Shown here piece by piece: positions 25,208 to 33,824 of a stretch of DNA of 42,313 nt (positions within the stretch are counted from its first letter, which is position 1; the number at the start of each line of letters is the position of its first letter). The notes below the pieces were generated by a model. That model made no database searches and had not been told where the DNA came from. It worked only from the letters and a program-made list of their open reading frames with translations. The stretch comes from an uncultured Colwellia sp. (GTDB lineage: Bacteria > Pseudomonadota > Gammaproteobacteria > Enterobacterales > Alteromonadaceae): positions 1-42,313 of the forward strand of contig CAJXWZ010000041.1 in the NCBI GenBank assembly GCA_913062815.1, in the 5' to 3' direction. Position numbers and translations under genes: made by a program.

Positions 25208-25986
25208 TATTCCGCTCCTGCCGCAAATATTGGTAATTTAGTTAAGTCCATCGGAAGTTGCTTGCGCGCCATAGCGATAGCATCTTTTATAGGTTTCAAA
25301 TAATCGTCACTAAGCTCTTCCCATGCACGGTTTTGATTATTCCATAACCATGAACGTTTACCATCTAGAGATTGTGCAACAAAAGCAATACGTCCCATAT
25401 GAACAAAATCAGCCGTTAACGTAGTACCGTTAAAGTCCATTTCTGCTTGGTAAGCATCAAAAATTGTGCCGTAACCCGCTTCAATCTCGTAAGCTTCAAG
25501 TACTAAACGAAATTGCTCAGAAGTAGTAACGTTAGAGTTGCCCATTACGTCACGTAAATTAGCAAGACGCTCTTTACGACGTTCAATATTCATCGGTACA
25601 TCTAAATCGATAAATTTTTCTAAGGTGTCGATCATTTTGTACATTAGCGGTACAACACCTTGCTTGACTTTATCAATACCATCGATTTGCTTTTGTAAAG
25701 ATGCGATATTTGCGATTTGATCATCAACCATACGCTGAACGTGATCGTTATAACCACGAAGAACGTCTGCTTCATCAACAGTATTACGGTAATCAGCAAG
25801 AAGATCTTGCGTCTGTTCGTAAATGGTGTTGATTTTTGCTTGTGATTTAGCTGATTGCTTAAATATTTTAGCTTCAGCTTTTTGAAGATCTGTTAATGCA
25901 TCAGCAGCAGCGATATTACTACCTGTTAATGCTAGTGCGCCTACCATTGCCGTAGCGATGAGGCTTTTCTTACTTACTTTGGACAT
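25207..25986 (-). CDS. DUF3450 periplasmic protein
   Basis: A 259-residue protein with a signal peptide (SLIATAMVGALALTGSNIAAA) and a long helical, coiled-coil N-terminal half. The QSLDGKRSWLWNN and YLKPIKDAIAMARKQ segments are typical of DUF3450. The family is found at the head of TtpC-type TonB operons; its biochemical role is unknown. I chose ATG 25986, which has GGGA upstream, over an in-frame TTG at 25995. It is the first gene of the unit, preceded by a 450-bp AT-rich region that must hold the promoter. Confidence 0.88.
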   Translation of the reverse strand: MSKVSKKSLIATAMVGALALTGSNIAAADALTDLQKAEAKIFKQSAKSQAKINTIYEQTQDLLADYRNTVDEADVLRGYNDHVQRMVDDQIANIASLQKQIDGIDKVKQGVVPLMYKMIDTLEKFIDLDVPMNIERRKERLANLRDVMGNSNVTTSEQFRLVLEAYEIEAGYGTIFDAYQAEMDFNGTTLTADFVHMGRIAFVAQSLDGKRSWLWNNQNRAWEELSDDYLKPIKDAIAMARKQLPMDLTKLPIFAAGAE

Positions 25987-26437
25987 AGTTCCCAACCAAT
26001 TGCTATTTAAATTTTGATAACAAAGATTTTTGTTACCGCAAATATAAAAATCTGTCGTTTTGTTATATGTAACTTTTTATGAATACAACCAATGAATAAT
26101 CCCAAATGTCAAACAAGCTGTCAAGACGGGAGTTACAAAGTTGTTTATTTATTCTAGTAATAAATAAAAAATATCACACATATAAATAAAAACTATTTTG
26201 TTAATAAAATGTTTCAAAATATATGAATGGTCTTTTTTGATTATTACTTAAGCAAAAGAGCCTAAAAATAGGTACGAATAATTTGCTTTACATGTTTTAC
26301 TAATTCTTTCGTAGCAAGTCAAATTTATTTATGTCTTTTGTTGATTAAATATACGTTGGGATCGATTAAATATCTTCAGAAATAGCACTATTACTCAATT
26401 TACTGCTGTATTATCGAGGTAGAACTAATTTCATAAA
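25987..26437. other. AT-rich intergenic region upstream of the TonB operon
   Basis: No gene is visible in this 451-bp gap. A minus-strand promoter is possible (TTACAT, 17 bp, TTTTAT near 26050-26080). Two inverted repeats stand out: TAACAAA-GATT-TTTGTTA at 26018-26035, in the presumed leader, and a perfect 10-bp TTTATTTATT-CTAGT-AATAAATAAA at 26144-26168. I do not see a convincing Fur box, though the TonB function makes one expected. Confidence 0.5.
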
Positions 26438-26803
26438 TTAATACTCTAACGAAAATAGTAACTCTGTTAAATCTGGCTGCCATTGAAAATCTTTTAATTT
26501 TATTCGAGCGCCAATAATAACAACTTGCTCATCTTGCAAAGATTGCTTTTGCCGTTCAAAACTTTCACTGCCCTGTTGAAATGATATTTTCCCTTGTGAA
26601 TTAATGACTCTATACCAAGGCACTGTTTTTCCTTGCCAACCTGACTCTGGCACTTTTCCTAATGCCTTGCCTACGAGCCGAGCCCTGCCCGGTAGACCCG
26701 CTAAGTCGGCAATTTGGCCATAACAAGCCACTTTTCCTATTGGAATAAGCTGAACTGTTTTCCATATTTGCGCATAATGCGGTTTTACTGTATTTATTGT
26801 CAA
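26438..26803 (-). CDS. Alkyltransferase-like protein (ATL/MGMT family)
   Basis: A 121-residue protein of the O6-alkylguanine methyltransferase fold. The DNA-binding segment is IPIGKVACYGQIADLAGLPG with the Arg finger in GRARLVGKAL. The active-site motif is PWYRV (Trp63) in place of the methyltransferase PCHRV, so it cannot accept alkyl groups. ATL proteins bind alkylated guanine and hand it to nucleotide excision repair. The start is TTG 26803: GGAG lies five bases upstream and there is no early ATG. It is divergent from yaiI. It is somewhat longer at the C-terminus than the 100-residue Vibrio ATL. Confidence 0.92.
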   Translation of the reverse strand: MTINTVKPHYAQIWKTVQLIPIGKVACYGQIADLAGLPGRARLVGKALGKVPESGWQGKTVPWYRVINSQGKISFQQGSESFERQKQSLQDEQVVIIGARIKLKDFQWQPDLTELLFSLEY

Positions 26804-26875
26804 AGGAACTCCATTAGCACAGAAAAGTGAGTTATTATGGCACTGCCAAACTTTACCACTTTTACTGGAAAATAT

Positions 26876-27331
26876 ATGAATATTTGGGTAGACGCTGATG
26901 CTTGTCCTGTTGTAATCAAAGAAATCCTGTTTAAAGCGGCAGAAAGAACAAAAATTAAAACGACCTTAGTAGCAAACCACCCTATTCGCATACCACCATC
27001 ACGGGTGATACATTTTATGCAGGTCAGTTCTGGTTTTGATATTGCTGATGATGAAATAGTAAAACGTGTCCAAGCAAATGATCTCGTCATTACTGCAGAC
27101 ATTCCATTAGCTGATGAGGTAATAACTAAATCAGCTATTGCGCTGAGCCCCAGGGGTGAGCTTTTCACCAAAGAGAACATAAAATCACGTCTTAATGTGC
27201 GCGATTTTATGGATACCATGCGAGCCAGCGGTGTACAAACAGGTGGTCCACCGCCGTTAAATCAAAATGATCGTCAAACCTTTGCTAATCATTTAGATAC
27301 TATATTGACGCGCTATAATCAAAGGCAATAG
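26876..27331 (+). CDS. yaiI: YaiI/YqxD family protein (DUF188)
   Basis: With the start at ATG 26876 (GGAA upstream) this is a 151-residue DUF188 protein, like E. coli YaiI. It opens with the hallmark [20 protein letters not shown] and contains [30 protein letters not shown] and [16 protein letters not shown]. An upstream in-frame ATG at 26837 adds 13 residues that the family lacks. The fold is PIN-like with a cluster of conserved Asp, suggesting metal-dependent nuclease activity, but the function is not established. A terminator overlaps its stop codon. Confidence 0.92.
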   Translation: MNIWVDADACPVVIKEILFKAAERTKIKTTLVANHPIRIPPSRVIHFMQVSSGFDIADDEIVKRVQANDLVITADIPLADEVITKSAIALSPRGELFTKENIKSRLNVRDFMDTMRASGVQTGGPPPLNQNDRQTFANHLDTILTRYNQRQ

Positions 27332-27347
27332 TATTTGCCTTCTTTTT
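27321..27347 (+). terminator. Terminator overlapping the yaiI stop codon
   Basis: Stem AAGGCAA (27322-27328) / TTGCCTT (27335-27341) followed by CTTTTT. The TAG stop codon sits in the hairpin loop. Confidence 0.75.
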
Positions 27348-27376
27348 ATAAGATGGAAGGCTTTTGATAACACGAC

Positions 27377-28210
27377 TTATTGTCGATCGCGAACCGTTAA
27401 AATAAGTTTTTTGATTTCAGTTAACTCTTGTTCCAGCTTCTCAATTTGAGCACGACTGGCTGGCTCCCCTCCCGCACTCGTTTCACCATGTTGCTCGGCG
27501 CGATAATTTTCATGCTCCTGTCCCATGACTTCCAGTACAGTTCCCACCATCATATTTAAGAAAACGAAGGCAGTTAAAAAAATAAAACTTAAATAATAAA
27601 TCCAACTAAGCGGATGAATAGCCATAGTTTCATACATTACATCGGTCCAATCTTCAAATGTCGCTACTCTAAATAAAGTCAACATAGAAATTGACACATC
27701 GCCCCATAGCACTTCATTTATTTGATGAAAGAACATACTGCCCATGGCCGCATAAATATAGAAGATGACAAACATTAACAAGGCAATATAACCCATTCTA
27801 GGAATGGCTTTTAGCAGCGCATTTATTAACAGCCTTAATTCAGGCACCATAGAAACTAAACGTAGCACTCTAAAAACGCGTAATAAACGAGCCAGTAGTA
27901 CCCCTGAGCCTCCCGTTGGAATTAAGCTACCAACCACAATTATGGTGTCGAATATATTCCAACCATTGCGGAAAAATTGCTTTTTATTAGGGTAAGCAAG
28001 ATAACGAATAACAATCTCTATCACAAAAAATATTGTTATTCCCAAATCAAGGAAAGTGAGTATAGCTATTGATTGCTCGGATAGATTATGAGTTTTAGCG
28101 CCAATTAATAATGCCGAAAGTAAAATTACAGCAATAATAACGCCTTGAAAAAGCTTACTTGAATCAATTTTTTTCAAGCGTCGTTGTGCACGATAAACAA
28201 AACTGGCCAT
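27377..28210 (-). CDS. Voltage-gated cation channel (NaChBac/NavAb family)
   Basis: A 277-residue single-domain six-helix ion channel. S1-S3 cover about residues 20-95. S4 carries the voltage sensor with Arg every third residue in ARLLRVFRVLRLVS (about 107-120). S5 lies near 138-160, the pore loop near 172-192 and S6 near 202-228. The selectivity filter reads TFEDWTD (184-190). NavAb has TLESWSM, and the engineered calcium channel CavAb has TLDDWSD, so the three acidic positions here match the calcium-type pattern. A C-terminal coiled coil (about 253-275) would hold the tetramer. It starts 4 bp after the stop of the upstream MBL-hydrolase gene, so the two are cotranscribed. Confidence 0.9.
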   Translation of the reverse strand: MASFVYRAQRRLKKIDSSKLFQGVIIAVILLSALLIGAKTHNLSEQSIAILTFLDLGITIFFVIEIVIRYLAYPNKKQFFRNGWNIFDTIIVVGSLIPTGGSGVLLARLLRVFRVLRLVSMVPELRLLINALLKAIPRMGYIALLMFVIFYIYAAMGSMFFHQINEVLWGDVSISMLTLFRVATFEDWTDVMYETMAIHPLSWIYYLSFIFLTAFVFLNMMVGTVLEVMGQEHENYRAEQHGETSAGGEPASRAQIEKLEQELTEIKKLILTVRDRQ

Positions 28211-28214
28211 AATA

Positions 28215-28868
28215 TTAACCTACCCCCACCGCTTGATCACTAACATAGGGATTACTGCTACGCTCTGCTCCAAAAGTACTCATTGGGCCGTGTCCTGGTA
28301 TAAAGCGCACCTCATCCCCTAGTGGAAAGATATTATTTCGAATTGAATTGATTAAAGTGTCGTGATCACCTCGAGGAAAATCTGTTCGGCCAATGGAGCC
28401 TTGAAATAACACATCACCGACTTGCGCGAGTTTAGATTCACGATGAAAAAATACCACATGCCCAGGAGTGTGTCCTGGGCAAAAATACACTTCCAAGACA
28501 ATATTACCAAAACTGACACTATCACCTTGCTCTAAAAAACGATCAGGGGTGAAAAATTCAGCTTCGGTAAAACCAAAGCGCTGTTTTTGTTCTTCAATTA
28601 AGTCGATCCAGAATTGATCTTCTTTATGAGGCCCTTCAATGTTAACACCGTAATACTTAGCCACTGCATTAGTCGCTCCCGCATGATCAATATGTGCATG
28701 GGTTAATAATACTTTAACAACGACTAATTTTTGCTGATCGACGGCCGCAATAATTTTCTCGATATCACCGCCTGGATCTACGATGGCTGCCTGATTTGTT
28801 TCATCGCACCAAAATAATGTGCAGTTTTGTTGGAAAGGCGTCACAGGGATTATTTGATATTGCAGCAT
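28215..28868 (-). CDS. MBL-fold hydrolase, glyoxalase II-like (YcbL/GloC)
   Basis: A 217-residue metallo-beta-lactamase-fold hydrolase. The metal-binding motif is THAHIDHAG; further ligands are the His of FCPGHTPGHVVFF, the Asp of QVGDVLFQGSIGRTD and the His of FIPGHGPMSTFG. The compact length and GRTDFPRGDHDTL match YcbL/GloC, a type II glyoxalase that hydrolyses S-lactoylglutathione. The substrate assignment is by family. It forms a two-gene unit with the cation channel downstream. Confidence 0.92.
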   Translation of the reverse strand: MLQYQIIPVTPFQQNCTLFWCDETNQAAIVDPGGDIEKIIAAVDQQKLVVVKVLLTHAHIDHAGATNAVAKYYGVNIEGPHKEDQFWIDLIEEQKQRFGFTEAEFFTPDRFLEQGDSVSFGNIVLEVYFCPGHTPGHVVFFHRESKLAQVGDVLFQGSIGRTDFPRGDHDTLINSIRNNIFPLGDEVRFIPGHGPMSTFGAERSSNPYVSDQAVGVG

Positions 28869-29036
28869 ATAATTGGCTCTTCAAAATTTTTTTGAGATAA
28901 TAACATAAATGATCAGCTTAAAATCAAGCTAAATATGTAACAAGTTAGCAATCATATTAGTTCTGTCCAATCACTTTACTCGACACAGTTAAGTCGGTAA
29001 GCTAAATCCATAATTAATAATAACAATACTTCTTTT

Positions 29037-30374
29037 ATGTCTTCAGCTACAACTCGTGATTCATTCCACTCTCGCATTGGCTTCATTTTAGCTGCTGCTG
29101 GCTCTGCAATTGGTTTAGGAAATATATGGGGCTTCCCAACTCAAGCAGCTAATAATGGTGGGGGGGCATTTTTATTTGTTTACCTCGTTGTTACTGTATT
29201 GTTGGCTTTGCCAGCATTATATGCTGAAGTTTACATTGGCAATCAAGCACAGAAAAATCCGGTAAGCGCCCTTGCACAAGCTTGTGGTGAACGTTTTCAT
29301 AACACTGGCCGAAATGCTGGCATTATTGGTTTATTTGGCGCAGTAATGATGCTCAGTTTCTACACGATTGTCGCAGGCTGGATGTTAGCTCATGCTTTAA
29401 GTGCCCTATTTGAATTGCTCGGTTTCATCGATATTTCTGTTTGGCTATCAACCTCAAGTACCTTAAGAAATATTGTCTTCACACCTATTTTTATTATATT
29501 GAGTGCAAGTATCATTCATCGCGGTGTTCACGCTGGTATAGAACGCTGGTCTTCTCGGTTAATGCCGGTATTATTAGCGATGTTAGTGGGTTTAATCGTT
29601 TATATTTTGCAACAAGATGGGGCTCAAGCTGGTGTTGCGCTTTATTTGATCCCTGACTTTGCGCAAGTCACCAATCCCAAATTAATCATTTCAGCCATGG
29701 GGCAAGCTTTCTTCTCCCTTTCAATTGGTGTGGGCGGCATGATGGTATATGGCTCTTACATGAAAAAAGGTCAAGATCTTGGTAAGCTGGTACTTTCAAT
29801 CGCAGCGCTAGATACCTTCATAGCCTTTTTAGCCGGTTTACTTATTATTCCAGCATTATTTGTAGCCCAGCACGCCGGACAAGAAGTATTTACTGACGGA
29901 CATTTAATTGGCGAAGGACAACTAATTTTTAGTATTTTGCCATCGCTATTTGCGTCTATGGGATCAGGTGGTTTGTTCGTCTCATTTAGCTTTTTCGCGT
30001 TACTTTCTATTGCGGCGCTAACTTCAACTATTTCTTCAACTGAAGTACCTGTTGCATATTTAGTTGAAGATAAGAGCATGAGTCGTAAGCGTGCTACCTG
30101 GTTAATTTCCACGGTAGTGTTGGTGGCTAGTATGACCTTAGTTGCTTTTTTCGATATGTTATTTGGTCTAGTGATTCAAGTACTTACCACTATATTACAA
30201 CCACTAATGTCGTTGTTTTATTTCTTAGTGGTTGGCTGGATTTGGCAACGAGGCAATAAACTGACAGATATGGCTATTTTGCAAAAAAACTTCAAGTTAA
30301 AACTCTTCGGCCTTTATTTACGCTACATTTGTCCTATTCTTTTAATTATTGTTTTTATAAATGTTGCATTCTAA
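29037..30374 (+). CDS. Sodium-dependent transporter (NSS/SNF family)
   Basis: A 445-residue inner-membrane symporter of the neurotransmitter:sodium family (LeuT fold). The TM1 signature GFILAAAGSAIGLGNIWGFP, with the unwound Na+/substrate site, is clear, and TM2 reads NGGGAFLFVYLVVTVLLALP. About 11 hydrophobic segments are visible. Substrates are usually amino acids or related amines driven by Na+; which one cannot be told. The diguanylate cyclase gene begins 29 bp after its stop, so the pair may be cotranscribed. No strong ribosome-binding site precedes ATG 29037. Confidence 0.93.
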   Translation: MSSATTRDSFHSRIGFILAAAGSAIGLGNIWGFPTQAANNGGGAFLFVYLVVTVLLALPALYAEVYIGNQAQKNPVSALAQACGERFHNTGRNAGIIGLFGAVMMLSFYTIVAGWMLAHALSALFELLGFIDISVWLSTSSTLRNIVFTPIFIILSASIIHRGVHAGIERWSSRLMPVLLAMLVGLIVYILQQDGAQAGVALYLIPDFAQVTNPKLIISAMGQAFFSLSIGVGGMMVYGSYMKKGQDLGKLVLSIAALDTFIAFLAGLLIIPALFVAQHAGQEVFTDGHLIGEGQLIFSILPSLFASMGSGGLFVSFSFFALLSIAALTSTISSTEVPVAYLVEDKSMSRKRATWLISTVVLVASMTLVAFFDMLFGLVIQVLTTILQPLMSLFYFLVVGWIWQRGNKLTDMAILQKNFKLKLFGLYLRYICPILLIIVFINVAF

Positions 30375-30403
30375 CTTGCAGATAACTGATTAATACACTA
30401 GCT

Positions 30404-31480
30404 ATGATATTAACCTCTTTAGTAAACTTGGGCACGAACCATCAGCCTTTTAACATTGCTAACAAAGCTAAAGCTACCAATAGTGTTGCCTTGTTTTCTA
30501 TGTTTATTGCTGGCTTATACACACTTAACTATATTTTTATCTTAAGTGAGTCTTTAGTTGCTTTTATTAATGCGCTTTTTATTTTAGCCTACGCAATTAC
30601 ACTATTGCTCAATAAATACAATGCTCATAAAGCGAGTAAAATCTGGTTTTTTTGCATTTTAATGCTGCACTTAGTTATATGTACCAATGTCTTCGTTACC
30701 AATCAATCAGGCTTTCACCTGTATTTCTTTTTAGTACCTACTGGCTCTTTTTTGTTATTTGAACTTAAGGATAAGTTTGAAAAATTAACCTTAAGCTTTA
30801 TTGCTATTGTACTATTTATATATTGCCAAAATACATTTAATCACGCCCCTCTAATCGCCCTTAGTGACGATATGAATAACTTGATTTACCAATCTGTGTT
30901 TTTTTTCAATATGATCGAAGTTATTTTTGTCTTGACACTGTTTGCAAATGAAATCGAAAAGAACGAGTTAAAACTTACCAGACAAGCAACAACAGATTCG
31001 CTCACAGGTATTTATAATCGCCATCATTTTTTTGAAACTGCGGGTAATAACCTAGCCATAGCAAATGAATTTAAGCGGCCATTTAGTTTAATGTTGCTAG
31101 ATTTTGATCAATTTAAACGCATTAACGATATTCACGGTCACCACATAGGCGATTTATCCTTGGTGGAAACAGTTAAACAAATAAAAAGTCATTGTCGTGC
31201 TCAAGATTGTTTTGCGCGGGTAGATGGTGATGAGTTTGTGATAGCTTTAGCAGACACAACGTTACATGAAGCTAAAGTCATCGCTCACCGTATTCAAGCT
31301 TCAATAGAAAATAATTTGATTGCAACTCCACAAAACGTACACTTAAATTGCAAAGTTAGTGTGGGGATATCATGCAAAATAAATGATAGTTTCCATTTAA
31401 AAGATTTAATGAATTTAGCAGCAAGTGCACTTGATCAAGCTAAAGAGCAAGGTGGCAATAGGATCGCTCTGGCTAGTTAG
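30404..31480 (+). CDS. Membrane-bound diguanylate cyclase (GGDEF domain)
   Basis: A 358-residue protein. The N-terminal half (about residues 25-185) holds five or six membrane helices of no named sensor type. The GGDEF domain follows (about 195-355), with DSLTGIYNRHHFFE and MLLDFDQFKRINDIHGHHIGD. The catalytic loop reads DGDEF (274-278), so the first Gly of GGDEF is Asp. The inhibitory site RxxD is present as RAQD, five residues before the loop. The metal-binding Asp and the Asp-Glu pair are kept, so activity is likely but not certain. It ends 8 bp inside the convergent rmuC 3' end. Confidence 0.9.
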   Translation: MILTSLVNLGTNHQPFNIANKAKATNSVALFSMFIAGLYTLNYIFILSESLVAFINALFILAYAITLLLNKYNAHKASKIWFFCILMLHLVICTNVFVTNQSGFHLYFFLVPTGSFLLFELKDKFEKLTLSFIAIVLFIYCQNTFNHAPLIALSDDMNNLIYQSVFFFNMIEVIFVLTLFANEIEKNELKLTRQATTDSLTGIYNRHHFFETAGNNLAIANEFKRPFSLMLLDFDQFKRINDIHGHHIGDLSLVETVKQIKSHCRAQDCFARVDGDEFVIALADTTLHEAKVIAHRIQASIENNLIATPQNVHLNCKVSVGISCKINDSFHLKDLMNLAASALDQAKEQGGNRIALAS

Positions 31481-32786
31481 CGGCAATTGCATTACTTTCT
31501 GTATTTTGTAATTCTACTTGTTCAATTTTCTCAAAACGGTTAGTGATTTTATCTGCCGAGGTATGAATTTGCTTAACATCAACGGCAGCTTGATCTATAT
31601 GCTTTGCCAAATTAGCAAACCGACCTTTAAAGCGATTAAAGTCCTGGGCTAAATCTGACAAATGTGCCTGGATGATATGCACCTGTTTGCGTGTTGCTTC
31701 ATCTTTTAATACCGAACGCGCTGTGGTGAGTATAGCCATCAATGTTGTGGGCGATACTAACCAAACTCGCTTTTTATTAGCATAATCAACTAAGTCAGTC
31801 TGATGACCATGAATTTCAGCAAAAACGGCTTCTGCGGGAATAAACATGATAGCCCCATCAGCGGTTTCATTGTCAATTAAATACTTATCACTGATGTCAT
31901 TAATATGCTTTTTTATATCTACTTTAAATTGACGGTTAGCAACTTTTCGATCCGATTGCGCTAATTCAAAGTCCATCATTTTACGATAATTTTCTAAAGG
32001 AAATTTAGCATCTACCACAACGTTACCTGTTGGCTTTGGCAAGAATAATACGCAATCTGCTATCTTGCCATTTGATAAAACATGCTGAAGCTTGAAACTT
32101 TGCTCAGGTAATACATTTCGAATAAGGCCATTAAGCTGCACTTCACCAAAAGCCCCTCTTGAGCGCTTGTCGTTTAACACTTCTTGTAGACTAACAACGT
32201 TAGTGGACAGCTCTGTAATTTTTTTCTGCGCATCATCAATTAGTGCTAATCGTTGTAAAATATCACTAAAGGTTTTAGTGGTTTTTTCAAAACCATCGCT
32301 TAGCCTTTTTTCAACCTGACCACCAATTTCTTGTAAGCGTTTATCCGTTGCTTGTGTAAGTACATCCATTCGTTTTGTCATTTGTTCACTACTTTGCAAT
32401 AGCGATTTACTTAGCTCTTCTCTATTCGCTTGGGTGGTTTTATTCAAATGACCAATTAACTGCTCAAGTGTTTGATTTTGATTTTGATGTAACTTTCGAT
32501 CGAGTTGCTCTTTTTGATTACTTAATTCTCTCAATAACTTTAGCCTAAGCTCTGCCATTTTTTGGTCGAAGAGAGCAGCAAGTTGCAATTGTTGTTTATC
32601 AAAAAGCTGTTGTAAAATATTATTTTGCCCAGATGACGACTGTTCAACTTTAGCGCTTAACAAGGAGATTTGTTTGCTTTGTTGGGAAATTTGTCGAAGT
32701 GCAAGCAACATAACCAATAACAGAAAAGCTATTACAACAGGGATAAAAAAAACCGGAAAATCAGTTTGTTGCATTAAAGAGAACAT
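31473..32786 (-). CDS. rmuC: DNA recombination protein RmuC
   Basis: A 437-residue RmuC. It has one N-terminal membrane helix (residues 8-28) and a long coiled coil (about 30-190, rich in Gln/Leu). The conserved RmuC nuclease-like domain follows, with RGAFGEVQLNGLIRNVLPEQ, VVDAKFPLENYRKM, IMFIPAEAVFAEI and LVSPTTLMAILTTARSV. RmuC limits inversions at short inverted repeats in E. coli; its PD-(D/E)XK-like core suggests nuclease action. Convergent with the diguanylate cyclase gene, overlapping by 8 bp. Confidence 0.95.
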   Translation of the reverse strand: MFSLMQQTDFPVFFIPVVIAFLLLVMLLALRQISQQSKQISLLSAKVEQSSSGQNNILQQLFDKQQLQLAALFDQKMAELRLKLLRELSNQKEQLDRKLHQNQNQTLEQLIGHLNKTTQANREELSKSLLQSSEQMTKRMDVLTQATDKRLQEIGGQVEKRLSDGFEKTTKTFSDILQRLALIDDAQKKITELSTNVVSLQEVLNDKRSRGAFGEVQLNGLIRNVLPEQSFKLQHVLSNGKIADCVLFLPKPTGNVVVDAKFPLENYRKMMDFELAQSDRKVANRQFKVDIKKHINDISDKYLIDNETADGAIMFIPAEAVFAEIHGHQTDLVDYANKKRVWLVSPTTLMAILTTARSVLKDEATRKQVHIIQAHLSDLAQDFNRFKGRFANLAKHIDQAAVDVKQIHTSADKITNRFEKIEQVELQNTESNAIAAN

Positions 32787-32866
32787 ATGAATAAACTCTG
32801 CACTGTAAATATAAACAGTTATTAAATCATAACTGCAGATTATCTGCTAGTGCTTTTCTATTAAAG

Positions 32867-33685
32867 CTAACCTAAACGCTCAACCTTGTTAGCGCATTGC
32901 AGCAATGCCGGTAATATCACCTCCAAAATTTGCTGTCTCGCCGTTTGTGACATATGAGTACTCACATTTAATGCAGCAATTACTTCACCACTACCATTGT
33001 GTACGGGCACAGATATAGAAGTTAAACCAGTTTCTAATTCTTGCTCAACTAGAGAGTAACCTTGCTTTTTCACCTGTGCAATTTCTGCCTTTAAGGCTAT
33101 CTTTCCCGTTATAGTGTATGAGGTAAACTGTTCAAACTGACATTTATCGATGAAATTGTTCAGTAAATGATCTGACATATCTGCCAACAATACTCTCCCC
33201 ATAGAGGTCGCAAAAGCAGGTAAACGCGAGCCTATGTTAAGTGTTATTGACATAATTCTTTTAGTCGTTGCTACTCGTGCAACATATACAACATCATTGC
33301 CATCTAGTACAGCAGCCGAGCATGATTCGTTTAACAGTTCAACGAGTTCACTCATCATTGGTTTGGCGTTATGCCAAATGTCTAATGTGGATAAATAAGA
33401 GAAACCTAAATCTAATACCTTAGCAGTTAAAGAAAACTGTTTGCCGTCTTGCTTCGCATAACCTTCATTGACAAGTGTCAGTAAAAATCGTCGAGTAGCT
33501 GCACGCGTAAAACCTGTTACCTTTGCAACTTGCGATAATGTCATGCTAGGTCGTTGTTGATTAAAAGCTTTTATAACCGTTAAACCTTTTACCAAAGATT
33601 GCACAAATTCGCCTCGGCTTTCACCTTTATTATTAGCAATATCATTGACTCGCGTTTCATTCATCAAGCTATCCGGTTTTGTCAT
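32867..33685 (-). CDS. IclR-family regulator of the 3-oxoadipate operon (PcaR/PcaU-like)
   Basis: A 272-residue IclR-type regulator. The N-terminal helix-turn-helix (FVQSLVKGLTVIKAF, then MTLSQVAKVTGFTRAATRRF) is followed by the effector domain (LNESCSAAVLDGNDVVYVAR to the C-terminus). The FVQSLVKGL opening and the TGFTRAATRR helix resemble PcaR/PcaU/PobR, which respond to 3-oxoadipate or aromatic acids. I chose ATG 33685 with GGAG upstream; a TTG at 33724 is also in frame. It is divergent from pcaI, with three TGTTCG half-sites in the gap, so it very likely controls that operon and possibly itself. Confidence 0.9.
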   Translation of the reverse strand: MTKPDSLMNETRVNDIANNKGESRGEFVQSLVKGLTVIKAFNQQRPSMTLSQVAKVTGFTRAATRRFLLTLVNEGYAKQDGKQFSLTAKVLDLGFSYLSTLDIWHNAKPMMSELVELLNESCSAAVLDGNDVVYVARVATTKRIMSITLNIGSRLPAFATSMGRVLLADMSDHLLNNFIDKCQFEQFTSYTITGKIALKAEIAQVKKQGYSLVEQELETGLTSISVPVHNGSGEVIAALNVSTHMSQTARQQILEVILPALLQCANKVERLG

Positions 33686-33751
33686 AGTCTCCACCCAAGC
33701 CTTGTTATTTTGTTTGACATTCAACTACCCCAACCCTACACTAAATCACTA

Positions 33752-33787
33752 TGTTCGATATAGTAACAAATGTTCGCACCTCGAACA
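33752..33787. promoter_or_regulatory. Three-half-site IclR-type operator
   Basis: TGTTCG occurs at 33752-33757 and 33771-33776, and its inverse CGAACA at 33782-33787. The last two form a perfect palindrome with a 5-bp spacer, and the first is a direct repeat 19 bp upstream. PcaU and PobR of Acinetobacter bind a palindrome plus one extra direct repeat, the same architecture. It lies 38 bp before the pcaI ATG. Confidence 0.7.
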
Positions 33788-33824
33788 AATAATTTTGGTA
33801 TTTAACTTATAACGAGTTCGACTA

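Noticed and set aside
25987..26437. Fur box in front of the TonB operon
   Set aside because: I found no 19-bp match to the GATAATGATAATCATTATC pattern good enough to report.
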